DNA of 64,000 nucleotides, from positions 34,451,910 to 34,515,909 of the forward strand of contig OY365811.1 of assembly GCA_959347315.1 (NCBI GenBank), read 5' to 3'. The DNA comes from Bimastos eiseni. Taxonomy: Eukaryota > Annelida > Clitellata > Crassiclitellata > Lumbricidae. A program made the translations under genes and the position numbers. The notes under the pieces were generated by a model that had not been told where the DNA came from, searched no databases, and saw only the letters and a list, made by a program, of their open reading frames with translations. Below, piece by piece: positions 50,102 to 63,197 of this stretch; the stretch's first letter is position 1; the number at the start of each line of letters is the position of its first letter.

Positions 50102-53100
50102 CGGGTTCATCGTTAATTTCCCAAATAATGCAACCTTGATTTTTGCTATTGTATTGGAAGAAGTGAAGATATCTATGCAGAATTTTGATGCCAATAGGTC
50201 CTCACAGATGCTTGATAAATATTATTTGGTTTGGAGCATGTGAAGTTTTTAGATAAAAAGTCAGTGAACCCGGGTTCATCGTTAATTGCCCAAATAATGC
50301 AACCTTGATTTTTGCTATTCTATTGGAAGAAGTGAAGATATCTATGCAGAATTTTGATGCCAATAGGTCCGCACAGATGCTTGATAAATATAATTTGGTT
50401 TGGAGCATGTCAAGTTTCTGGATAAAGTCGATGAACCCGGGTTCATCGTTATTTTCCCAAATAATGCAACCTTGATTTTTGCTATTGTATTGGAAGAAGT
50501 GAAGATATCTATGCAGAATTTTGATGCCAATAGGTCCACACAGATGCTTGATAAATATAATTTGGTTTGGAGCATGTGAAGTTTTTAGATAAAAAGTCAG
50601 TGAACCCGGGTTCATCGTTATTTTCCCAAATAATGCAACCTTGATTTTTGCTATTGTATTGGAAGAAGTGAAGATATCTATGCAGAATTTTGATGCCAAT
50701 AGGTCCACACAGATGCTTGATAAATATTATTTGGTTTGGAGTATGTCAAGTTTTTGGATAAAAAGTCAGTGAACCCGGGTTCATCGTTATTTTCCCAAAT
50801 AATGCAACCTTGATTTTTGCTATTCTATTGGAAGAAGTGAAGATATCTATGCAGAATTTTGATGCCAATAGGTCCACACAGATGCTTGATAAATTTAATT
50901 TGGTTTGGAGCATGTCAAGTTTCTGGATAAAGTCGATGAACCCGGGTTCATCGTTATTTTCCCAAATAATGCAACCTTGATTTTTGCTATTGTATTGGAA
51001 GAAGTGAAGATATCTATGCAGAATTTTGATGCCAATAGGTCCACACAGATGCTTGATAAATATTATTTGGTTTGGAGCATGTCAAGTTTCTGGATAAAGT
51101 CGATGAACCCGGGTTCCTCGTTATTTTCCCAAATAATGAAACCTTGATTTTTGCTATTGTATTGGAAGAAGTGAAGATATCTATGCAGAATTTTGATGCC
51201 AATAGGTCCACACAGATGCTTGATAAATATTATTTGGTTTGGAGCATGTCAAGTTTCTGGATAAAGTCGATGAACCCGGGTTCATCGTTATTTTCCCAAA
51301 TAATGCAACCTTGATTTTTGCTATTGTATTGGAAGAAGTGAAGATATCTATGCAGAATTTTGATGGCAGTAGGTCCTCACAGATCCTTGATAAATATTAT
51401 TTGGTTTGGAGCCTGTCAAGTTTCTGGATATAGTCGGTGAACCCGGGTTCATCGTTATTTTCCCAAATAATGCAACCTTGATTTTTGCTATTGTATTGGA
51501 AGAAGTGAAGATATCTATGCAGAATTTTGATGGCAGTAGGTCCTCACAGATGCTTGATAAATATTATTTGGTTTGGAGCATGTCAAGTTTCTGGATAAAA
51601 AGTCAGTGAACCCGGGTTCATCGTTAATTTCCCAAATAATGCAACCTTGATTTTTGCTATTGTATTGGAAGAAGTGAAGATATCTATGCAGAATTTTGAT
51701 GCCAATAGGTCCACACAGATGCTTGATAAATATTATTTGGTTTGGAGCATGTCAAGTTTCTGGATAAAGTCGATGAACCCGGGTTCATCGTTAATTTCCC
51801 AAATAATGCAACCTTGATTTTTGCTATTGTATTGGAAGAAGTGAAGATATCTATGCAGAATTTTGATGCCAATAGGTCCACACAGATGCTTGATAAATAT
51901 TATTTGGTTTGGAGTATGTCAAGTTTTTGGATAAAAAGTCAGTGAACCCGGGTTCATCGTTATTTTCCCAAATAATGCAACCTTGATTTTTGGTATTGTA
52001 TTCTAAGAAGTGAAGATATCTATGCAGAATTTTGATGCCAATAGGTCCACACAGATGCTTGATAAATATTATTTGGTTTGGAGCATGTCAAGTTTCTGGA
52101 TAAAGTCGATGAACCCGGGTTCATCGTTATTTTCCCAAATAATGAAACCTTGATTTTTGCTATTGTATTGGAAGAAGTGAAGATATCTATACAGAATTTT
52201 GATGCCAATAGGTCCACACAGATCCTTGATAAATATTATTTGGTTTGGAGCATGTCAAGTTTTTGGATAAAAACTCAATGAACCCGGGTTCATCGTTATT
52301 TTCCCAAATAATGCAACCTTGATTTTTGCTATTCTATTGGAAGAAGTGAAGATATCTATGCAGAATTTTGATGGCAGTAGGTCCTCACAGATGCTTGATA
52401 AATATTATTTGGTTTGGAGCATGTCAAGTTTCTGGATAAAGTAGGTGAACCCGGGTTCATCGTTATTTTCCCAAATAATGCAACTTTGATTTTTGCTATT
52501 GTATTGGAAGAAGTGAAGATATCTATGCAGAATTTTGATGGCAGTAAGTCCACACAGATGCTTGATAAATATTATTTGGTTTGGAGCATGTCAAGTTTCT
52601 GGATAAAGTCGATGAACCCGGGTTCATCGTTATTTTCCCAAATAATGAAACCTTGATTTTTGCTATTGTATTGGAAGAAGTGAAGATATCTATGCAGAAT
52701 TTTGATGCCAATAGGTCCACACAGATGCTTGATAAATATAATTTGGTTTGGAGCATGTCAAGTTTCTGGATAAAGTCGGTGAACCCGGGTTCATCGTTAT
52801 TTTCCCAAATTATGCAACCTTGATTTTTGCTATTGTATTGGAAGAAGTGAAGATATCTATGCAGAATTTTGATGGCAGTAGGTCCTCACAGATGCTTGAT
52901 AAATATTATTTGGTTTGGAGCATGTCAAGTTTCTGGATAAAGTCGGTGAACCCGGGTTCATCGTTATTTTCCCAAATAATGCAACTTTGATTTTTGCTAT
53001 TGTATTGGAAGAAGTGAAGATATCTATGCAGAATTTTGATGCCAATAGGTCCTCACAGATGCTTGATAAATATTATTTGGTTTGGAGTATGTCAAGTTTC

Positions 53101-53447
53101 TGGATAAAGTTGGTGAACCCGGGTTCATCGTTATTTACCCAAATAATGCAACCTTGATTTTTGCTATTGTATTGGAAGAAGTGAAGATATCTATGCAGAA
53201 TTTTGATGGCAGTAGGTCCTCACAGATGCTTGATAAATATTATTTGGTTTGGAGCATGTCAAGTTTTTGGATAAAAAGTCAGTGAACCCTGGTTCATCGT
53301 TAATTTCCCAAATAATGCAACCTTGATTTTTGCTATTGTATTGGAAGAAGTGAAGATATCTATGCAGAATTTTGATGGCAGTAGGTCCTCACAGATCCTT
53401 GATAAATATTATTTGGTTTGGAGCATGTCAAGTTTCTGGATAAAGTC
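50102..53447 (+). repeat. 25-monomer block, copy 2 (partial, ~3.35 kb)
   Basis: In-register copy of 45,912-49,257. It stops matching at about 53,447, where copy 1 has GTCGATG and this copy has GTCGGTG followed by TTTACTCAAATAATG. From 51,646 on it is also part of the first unit of the 3,851-bp HOR. Confidence 0.9.
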
Positions 53448-55496
53448 GGTGAACCCGGGTTCATCGTTATTTACTCAAATAATGCAACCTTGATTTTTGC
53501 TATTGTATTGGAAGAAGTGAAGATATCTATGCAGAATTTTGATGGCAGTAGGTCGTCACAGATCCTTGATAAATATTATTTGGTTTGGAGCATGTCAAGT
53601 TTCTGGATAAAGTCGGTGAACCCGGGTTCATCGTTATTTTCCCAAATAATGCAACCTTGATTTTTGCTATTGTATTGGAAGAAGTGAAGATATCTATGCA
53701 GAATTTTGATGGCAGTAGGTCGTCACAGATCCTTGATAAATATTATTTGGTTTGGAGCATGTCAAGTTTCTGGATAAAGTCGGTGAACCCGGGTTCATCG
53801 TTATTTTCCCAAATAATGCAACCTTGATTTTTGCTATTGTATTGGAAGAAGTGAAGATATCTATGCAGAATTTTGATGCCAATAGGTCCACACAGATGCT
53901 TGATAAATATTATTTGGTTTTGAGCATGTGAAGTTTTTGGATAAAAAGTCAGTGAACCCGGGTTCATCGTTAATTTCCCAAATAATGCCACCTTGATTTT
54001 TGCTATTCTATTGGAAGAAGTGAAGATATCTATGCATAAATTTGATGGCAGTAGGTCCCCACAGATGCTTGATAAATATTATTTGGTTTTGAGCATGTCA
54101 AGTTTCTGGATAAAGTCGGTGAACCCGGGTTCATTGTTATTTTCCCAAATAATGAAACCTTGATTTTTGCTATTGTATTGGACGAAGTGAAGATATCTAT
54201 GCAGAATTTTGATGCCAATAGGTCCTCACAGATGCTTGATAAATATTATTTGGTTTTGAGCATGTGAAGTTTTTAGATAAAAAGTCAGTGAACCCGGGTT
54301 CATCGTTAATTTTTCAAATAATGCAACCTTGATTTTTGCTATTGTATTGGAAGAAGTGAAGATATCTATGCAGAATTTTGATGGCAATAGGTCCTCACAG
54401 ATCCTTGATAAATATTATTTGGTTTGGAGCATGTCAAGTTTCTGGATAAAGTCGGTGAACCCGGGTTCATCGTTATTTACCCAAATAATGCAACCTTGAT
54501 TTTTGCTATTCTATTGGAAGAAGTGAAGATATCTATGCAGAATTTTGATGGCAGTAGGTCGTCACAGATCCTTGATAAATATTATTTGGTTTGGAGCATG
54601 TCAAGTTTCTGGATAAAGTCGGTGAACCCGGGTTCATCGTTATTTTCCCAAATAATGCAACCTTGATTTTTGCTATTGTATTGGAAGAAGTGAAGATATC
54701 TATGCAGAATTTTGATGGCAGTAGGCCCTCACAGATCCTTGATAAATATTATTTGGTTTGGAGCATGTCAAGTTTCTGGATAAAGTCGGTGAACCCGGGT
54801 TCATCGTTATTTTCCCAAATAATGCAACCTTGATTTTTGCTATTGTATTGGAAGAAGTGAAGATATCTATGCAGAATTTTGATGGCAGTAGGTCCTCACA
54901 GATCCTTGATAAATATTATTTGGTTTGGAGCATGTCAAGTTTCTGGATAAAGTCGGTGAACCCGGGTTCATCGTTATTTACCCAAATAATGCAACCTTGA
55001 TTTTTGCTATTGTATTGGAAGAAGTGAAGATATCTATGCAGAATTTTGATGGCAGTAGGTCGTCACAGATCCTTGATAAATATTATTTGGTTTGGAGCAT
55101 GTCAAGTTTCTGGATAAAGTCGGTGAACCCGGGTTCATCGTTATTTTCCCAAATAATGCAACCTTGATTTTTGCTATTGTATTGGAAGAAGTGAAGATAT
55201 CTATGCAGAATTTTGATGGCAGTAGGTCCTCACAGATCCTTAATAAATATTATTTGGTTTTGAGCATGTCAAGTTTCTGGATAAAGTCGGTGAACCCGGG
55301 TTCATCGTTATTTTCCCAAATAATGAAACCTTGATTTTTGCTATTGTATTGGAAGAAGTGAAGATATCTATGCAGAATTTTGATGGCAGTAGGTCCACAC
55401 AGATGCTTGATAAATATAATTTGGTTTGGAGCATGTCAAGTTTCTGGATAAAGTCGGTGAACCCGGGTTCATCGTTATTTTCCCAAATGATGCAAC
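51646..55496 (+). repeat. 23-monomer HOR, copy 1 (3,851 bp)
   Basis: Twenty-three monomers; the length fits 18 of 167 bp and five of 169 bp. The order runs from TTGGTATTGTATTCTAAG (about 51,989) through AAGTAGGTG, AAATTATGC, TTTACTCAAATAATG, the GCATAAATTT monomer (54,034), AGGCCCTCAC and CCTTAATAAAT to AAATGATGC. Every one of these landmarks recurs at +3,851. Copy-1 variants such as GCAGTAAGTCC, AAGTTGGTG and ACCCTGGTTC are absent from later copies. Confidence 0.92.
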
Positions 55497-58400
55497 CTTG
55501 ATTTTTGCTATTGTATTGGAAGAAGTGAAGATATCTATGCAGAATTTTGATGCCAATAGGTCCACACAGATGCTTGATAAATATTATTTGGTTTGGAGCA
55601 TGTCAAGTTTCTGGATAAAGTCGATGAACCCGGGTTCATCGTTAATTTCCCAAATAATGCAACCTTGATTTTTGCTATTGTATTGGAAGAAGTGAAGATA
55701 TCTATGCAGAATTTTGATGCCAATAGGTCCACACAGATGCTTGATAAATATTATTTGGTTTGGAGTATGTCTAGTTTTTGGATAAAAAGTCAGTGAACCC
55801 GGGTTCATCGTTATTTTCCCAAATAATGCAACCTTGATTTTTGGTATTGTATTCTAAGAAGTGAAGATATCTATGCAGAATTTTGATGCCAATAGGTCCA
55901 CACAGATGCTTGATAAATATTATTTGGTTTGGAGCATGTCAAGTTTCTGGATAAAGTCGATGAACCCGGGTTCTTCGTTATTTTCCCAAATAATGAAACC
56001 TTGATTTTTGCTATTGTATTGGAAGAAGTGAAGATATCTATACAGAATTTTGATGCCAATAGGTCCACACAGATCCTTGATAAATATTATTTGGTTTGGA
56101 GCATGTCAAGTTTTTGGATAAAAACTCAATGAACCCGGGTTCATCGTTATTTTCCCAAATAATGCAACCTTGATTTTTGCTATTCTATTGGAAGAAGTGA
56201 AGATATCTATGCAGAATTTTGATGGCAGTAGGTCCTCACAGATGCTTGATAAATATTATTTGGTTTGGAGCATGTCAAGTTTCTGGATAAAGTAGGTGAA
56301 CCCGGGTTCATCGTTATTTTCCCAAATAATGCAACCTTGATTTTTGCTATTGTATTGGAAGAAGTGAAGATATCTATGCAGAATTTTGATGGCAGTAGGT
56401 CCACACAGATGCTTGATAAATATTATTTGGTTTGGAGCATGTCAAGTTTCTGGATAAAGTCGATGAACCCGGGTTCATCGTTATTTTCCCAAATAATGAA
56501 ACCTTGATTTTTGCTATTGTATTGGAAGAAGTGAAGATATCTATGCAGAATTTTGATGCCAATAGGTCCACACAGATGCTTGATAAATATAATTTGGTTT
56601 GGAGCATGTCAAGTTTCTGGATAAAGTCGGTGAACCCGGGTTCATCGTTATTTTCCCAAATTATGCAACCTTGATTTTTGCTATTGTATTGGAAGAAGTG
56701 AAGATATCTATGCAGAATTTTGATGGCAGTAGGTCCTCACAGATGCTTGATAAATATTATTTGGTTTGGAGCATGTCAAGTTTCTGGATAAAGTCGGTGA
56801 ACCCGGGTTCATCGTTATTTTCCCAAATAATGCAACTTTGATTTTTGCTATTGTATTGGAAGAAGTGAAGATATCTATGCAGAATTTTGATGCCAATAGG
56901 TCCTCACAGATGCTTGATAAATATTATTTGGTTTGGAGTATGTCAAGTTTGTGGATAAAGTCGGTGAACCCGGGTTCATCGTTATTTTCCCAAATAATGC
57001 AACCTTGATTTTTGCTATTGTATTGGAAGAAGTGAAGATATCTATGCAGAATTTTGATGGCAGTAGGTCCTCACAGATGCTTGATAAATATTATTTGGTT
57101 TGGAGCATGTCAAGTTTTTGGATAAAAAGTCAGTGAACCCGGGTTCATCGTTAATTTCCCAAATAATGCAACCTTGATTTTTGCTATTGTATTGGAAGAA
57201 GTGAAGATATCTATGCAGAATTTTGATGGCAGTAGGTCCTCACAGATCCTTGATAAATATTATTTGGTTTGGAGCATGTCAAGTTTCTGGATAAAGTCGG
57301 TGAACCCGGGTTCATCGTTATTTACTCAAATAATGCAACCTTGATTTTTGCTATTGTATTGGAAGAAGTGAAGATATCTATGCAGAATTTTGATGGCAGT
57401 AGGTCGTCACAGATCCTTGATAAATATTATTTGGTTTGGAGCATGTCAAGTTTCTGGATAAAGTCGGTGAACCCGGGTTCATCGTTATTTTCCCAAATAA
57501 TGCAACCTTGATTTTTGCTATTGTATTGGAAGAAGTGAAGATATCTATGCAGAATTTTGATGGCAGTAGGTCGTCACAGATCCTTGATAAATATTATTTG
57601 GTTTGGAGCATGTCAAGTTTCTGGATAAAGTCGGTGAACCCGGGTTCATCGTTATTTTCCCAAATAATGCAACCTTGATTTTTGCTATTGTATTGGAAGA
57701 AGTGAAGATATCTATGCAGAATTTTGATGCCAATAGGTCCACACAGATGCTTGATAAATATTATTTGGTTTTGAGCATGTGAAGTTTTTGGATAAAAAGT
57801 CAGTGAACCCGGGTTCATCGTTAATTTCCCAAATAATGCCACCTTGATTTTTGCTATTCTATTGGAAGAAGTGAAGATATCTATGCATAAATTTGATGGC
57901 AGTAGGTCCCCACAGATGCTTGATAAATATTATTTGGTTTTGAGCATGTCAAGTTTCTGGATAAAGTCGGTGAACCCGGGTTCATTGTTATTTTCCCAAA
58001 TAATGAAACCTTGATTTTTGCTATTGTATTGGACGAAGTGAAGATATCTATGCAGAATTTTGATGCCAATAGGTCCTCACAGATGCTTGATAAATATTAT
58101 TTGGTTTTGAGCATGTGAAGTTTTTAGATAAAAAGTCAGTGAACCCGGGTTCATCGTTAATTTTTCAAATAATGCAACCTTGATTTTTGCTATTGTATTG
58201 GAAGAAGTGAAGATATCTATGCAGAATTTTGATGGCAATAGGTCCTCACAGATCCTTGATAAATATTATTTGGTTTGGAGCATGTCAAGTTTCTGGATAA
58301 AGTCGGTGAACCCGGGTTCATCGTTATTTACCCAAATAATGCAACCTTGATTTTTGCTATTCTATTGGAAGAAGTGAAGATATCTATGCAGAATTTTGAT

Positions 58401-59347
58401 GGCAGTAGGTCGTCACAGATCCTTGATAAATATTATTTGGTTTGGAGCATGTCAAGTTTCTGGATAAAGTCGGTGAACCCGGGTTCATCGTTATTTTCCC
58501 AAATAATGCAACCTTGATTTTTGCTATTGTATTGGAAGAAGTGAAGATATCTATGCAGAATTTTGATGGCAGTAGGCCCTCACAGATCCTTGATAAATAT
58601 TATTTGGTTTGGAGCATGTCAAGTTTCTGGATAAAGTCGGTGAACCCGGGTTCATCGTTATTTTCCCAAATAATGCAACCTTGATTTTTGCTATTGTATT
58701 GGAAGAAGTGAAGATATCTATGCAGAATTTTGATGGCAGTAGGTCCTCACAGATCCTTGATAAATATTATTTGGTTTGGAGCATGTCAAGTTTCTGGATA
58801 AAGTCGGTGAACCCGGGTTCATCGTTATTTACCCAAATAATGCAACCTTGATTTTTGCTATTGTATTGGAAGAAGTGAAGATATCTATGCAGAATTTTGA
58901 TGGCAGTAGGTCGTCACAGATCCTTGATAAATATTATTTGGTTTGGAGCATGTCAAGTTTCTGGATAAAGTCGGTGAACCCGGGTTCATCGTTATTTTCC
59001 CAAATAATGCAACCTTGATTTTTGCTATTGTATTGGAAGAAGTGAAGATATCTATGCAGAATTTTGATGGCAGTAGGTCCTCACAGATCCTTAATAAATA
59101 TTATTTGGTTTTGAGCATGTCAAGTTTCTGGATAAAGTCGGTGAACCCGGGTTCATCGTTATTTTCCCAAATAATGAAACCTTGATTTTTGCTATTGTAT
59201 TGGAAGAAGTGAAGATATCTATGCAGAATTTTGATGGCAGTAGGTCCACACAGATGCTTGATAAATATAATTTGGTTTGGAGCATGTCAAGTTTCTGGAT
59301 AAAGTCGGTGAACCCGGGTTCATCGTTATTTTCCCAAATGGTGCAAC
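55497..59347 (+). repeat. 23-monomer HOR, copy 2 (3,851 bp)
   Basis: Full-length copy. Private changes include GGGTTCTTCG near 55,970, GTATGTCTAGTTT near 55,766, and AAATGGTGCAACC at about 59,336 where copy 1 reads AAATGATGC. GCATAAATTT is at 57,885. Confidence 0.92.
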
Positions 59348-62300
59348 CTTGATTTTTGCTATTGTATTGGAAGAAGTGAAGATATCTATGCAGAATTTTG
59401 ATGGCAGTAGGTCCTCACAGATGCTTGATAAATATTATTTGGTTTGGAGCATGTGAAGTTTTTAGATAAAAAGTCAGTGAACCCGGGTTCATCGTTAATT
59501 TTTCAAATAATGCAACCTTGATTTTTGCTATTGTATTGGAAGAAGTGAAGATATCTATACTGAATTTTGATGCCAATAGGTCCACACAGATGCTTGATAA
59601 ATATTATTTGGTTTGGAGCATGTCAAGTTTCTGGAAAAAGTCGGTGAACCCGGGTTCATCGTTATTTTCCCAAATAATGCAACCTTGATTTTTGCTATTG
59701 TATTGGAAGAAGTGAAGATATCTATGCAGAATTTTGATGGCAGTAGGTCCTCACAGATGCTTGGTAAATATTATTTGGTTTGGAGCATGTCAAGTTTCTG
59801 GATAAAGTCGGTGAACCCGGGTTCATCGTTATTTTCCCAAATAATGAAACCTTGATTTTTGCTATTCTATTGGAAGAAGTGAAGATATCTATGCAGAATT
59901 TTGATGCCAATAGGTCTACACAGATGCTTGATAAATATTATTTGGTTTGGAGCATGTCAAGTTTTTGGATAAAAACTCAATGAACCCGGGTTCATCGTTA
60001 TTTTCCCAAATAATGCAACCTTGATTTTTGCTATTCTATTGGAAGAAGTGATGATATCTATGCAGAATTTTGATGGCAGTAGGTCCTCACAGATGCTTGA
60101 TAAATATTATTTGGTTTGGAGCATGTCAAGTTTCTGGATAAAGTAGGTGAACCCGGGTTCATCGTTATTTTCCCAAATAATGCAACTTTGATTTTTGCTA
60201 TTGTATTGGAAGAAGTGAAGATATCTATGCAGAATTTTGATGGCAGTAGGCCAAACAGATGCTTGATAAATATTATTTGGTTTGGAGCATGTCAAGTTTC
60301 TGGATAAAGTCGATGAACCCGGGTTCATCGTTATTTTCCCAAATAATGAAACCTTGATTTTTGCTATTGTATTGGAAGAAGTGAAGATATCTATGCAGAA
60401 TTTTGATGCCAATAGGTCCACACAGATGCTTGATAAATATAATTTGGTTTGGAGCATGTCAAGTTTCTGGATAAAGTCGGTGAACCCGGGTTCATCGTTA
60501 TTTTCCCAAATGATGCAACCTTGATTTTTGCTATTGTATTGGAAGAAGTGAAGATATCTATGCAGAATTTTGATGGCAGTAGGTCCTCACAGATGCTTGA
60601 TAAATATTATTTGGTTTGGAGCATGTCAAGTTTGTGGATAAAGTCGGTGAACCCGGGTTCATCGTTATTTTCCCAAATAATGCAACTTTGATTTTTGCTA
60701 TTGTATTGGAAGAAGTGAAGATATCTATGCAGAATTTTGATGCCAATAGGTCCTCACAGATGCTTGATAAATATTATTTGGTTTGGAGTATGTCAAGTTT
60801 CTGGATAAAGTCGGTGAACCCGGGTTCATCGTTATTTACCCAAATAATGCAACCTTGATTTTTGCTATTGTATTGGAAGAAGTGAAGATATCTATGCAGA
60901 ATTTTGATGGCAGTAGGTCCTCACAGATGCTTGATAAATATTATTTGGTTTGGAGCATGTCAAGTTTTTGGATAAAAAGTCAGTGAACCCGGGTTCATCG
61001 TTAATTTCCCAAATAATGCAACCTTGATTTTTGCTATTGTATTGGAAGAAGTGAAGATATCTATGCAGAATTTTGATGGCAGTAGGTCCTCACAGATCCT
61101 TGATAAATATTATTTGGTTTGGAGCATGTCAAGTTTCTGGATAAAGTCGGTGAACCCGGGTTCATCGTTATTTACTCAAATAATGCAACCTTGATTTTTG
61201 CTATTGTATTGGAAGAAGTGAAGATATCTATGCAGAATTTTGATGGCAGTAGGTCGTCACAGATCCTTGATAAATATTATTTGGTTTGGAGCATGTCAAG
61301 TTTCTGGATAAAGTCGGTGAACCCGGGTTCATCGTTATTTTCCCAAATAATGCAACCTTGATTTTTGCTATTGTATTGGAAGAAGTGAAGATATCTATGC
61401 AGAATTTTGATGGCAGTAGGTCGTCACAGATCCTTGATAAATATTATTTGGTTTGGAGCATGTCAAGTTTCTGGATAAAGTCGGTGAACCCGGGTTCATC
61501 GTTATTTTCCCAAATAATGCAACCTTGATTTTTGCTATTGTATTGGAAGAAGTGAAGATATCTATGCAGAATTTTGATGCCAATAGGTCCACACAGATGC
61601 TTGATAAATATTATTTGGTTTTGAGCATGTGAAGTTTTTGGATAAAAAGTCAGTGAACCCGGGTTCATCGTTAATTTCCCAAATAATGCCACCTTGATTT
61701 TTGCTATTCTATTGGAAGAAGTGAAGATATCTATGCATAAATTTGATGGCAGTAGGTCCCCACAGATGCTTGATAAATATTATTTGGTTTTGAGCATGTC
61801 AAGTTTCTGGATAAAGTCGGTGAACCCGGGTTCATTGTTATTTTCCCAAATAATGAAACCTTGATTTTTGCTATTGTATTGGACGAAGTGAAGATATCTA
61901 TGCAGAATTTTGATGCCAATAGGTCCTCACAGATGCTTGATAAATATTATTTGGTTTTGAGCATGTGAAGTTTTTAGATAAAAAGTCAGTGAACCCGGGT
62001 TCATCGTTAATTTTTCAAATAATGCAACCTTGATTTTTGCTATTGTATTGGAAGAAGTGAAGATATCTATGCAGAATTTTGATGGCAATAGGTCCTCACA
62101 GATCCTTGATAAATATTATTTGGTTTGGAGCATGTCAAGTTTCTGGATAAAGTCGGTGAACCCGGGTTCATCGTTATTTACCCAAATAATGCAACCTTGA
62201 TTTTTGCTATTCTATTGGAAGAAGTGAAGATATCTATGCAGAATTTTGATGGCAGTAGGTCGTCACAGATCCTTGATAAATATTATTTGGTTTGGAGCAT

Positions 62301-63197
62301 GTCAAGTTTCTGGATAAAGTCGGTGAACCCGGGTTCATCGTTATTTTCCCAAATAATGCAACCTTGATTTTTGCTATTGTATTGGAAGAAGTGAAGATAT
62401 CTATGCAGAATTTTGATGGCAGTAGGCCCTCACAGATCCTTGATAAATATTATTTGGTTTGGAGCATGTCAAGTTTCTGGATAAAGTCGGTGAACCCGGG
62501 TTCATCGTTATTTTCCCAAATAATGCAACCTTGATTTTTGCTATTGTATTGGAAGAAGTGAAGATATCTATGCAGAATTTTGATGGCAGTAGGTCCTCAC
62601 AGATCCTTGATAAATATTATTTGGTTTGGAGCATGTCAAGTTTCTGGATAAAGTCGGTGAACCCGGGTTCATCGTTATTTACCCAAATAATGCAACCTTG
62701 ATTTTTGCTATTGTATTGGAAGAAGTGAAGATATCTATGCAGAATTTTGATGGCAGTAGGTCGTCACAGATCCTTGATAAATATAATTTGGTTTGGAGCA
62801 TGTCAAGTTTCTGGATAAAGTCGGTGAACCCGGGTTCATCGTTATTTTCCCAAATAATGCAACCTTGATTTTTGCTATTGTATTGGAAGAAGTGAAGATA
62901 TCTATGCAGAATTTTGATGGCAGTAGGTCCTCACAGATCCTTAATAAATATTATTTGGTTTTGAGCATGTCAAGTTTCTGGATAAAGTCGGTGAACCCGG
63001 GTTCATCGTTATTTTCCCAAATAATGAAACCTTGATTTTTGCTATTGTATTGGAAGAAGTGAAGATATCTATGCAGAATTTTGATAGCAGTAGGTCCACA
63101 CAGATGCTTGATAAATATAATTTGGTTTGGAGCATGTCAAGTTTCTGGATAAAGTCGGTGAACCCGGGTTCATCGTTATTTTCCCAAATGATGCAAC
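59348..63197 (+). repeat. 23-monomer HOR, copy 3 (3,850 bp)
   Basis: Matches copy 2 from about 60,000 onward, with GCATAAATTT at 61,735. One base is missing near 60,250 (AGTAGGCCAAACAG against AGTAGGTCCACACAG), which explains the 3,850-bp period. Its first part, about 59,440-59,990, instead carries AATTTTTC, TATACTGAATTTT, GGAAAAAGTCGG, CTTGGTAAAT and GTCTACACAG, a set shared with 63,457-64,000 and, in close form, with 24.6-25.1 kb. A private change GTGATGATATC is near 60,047. Confidence 0.9.
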
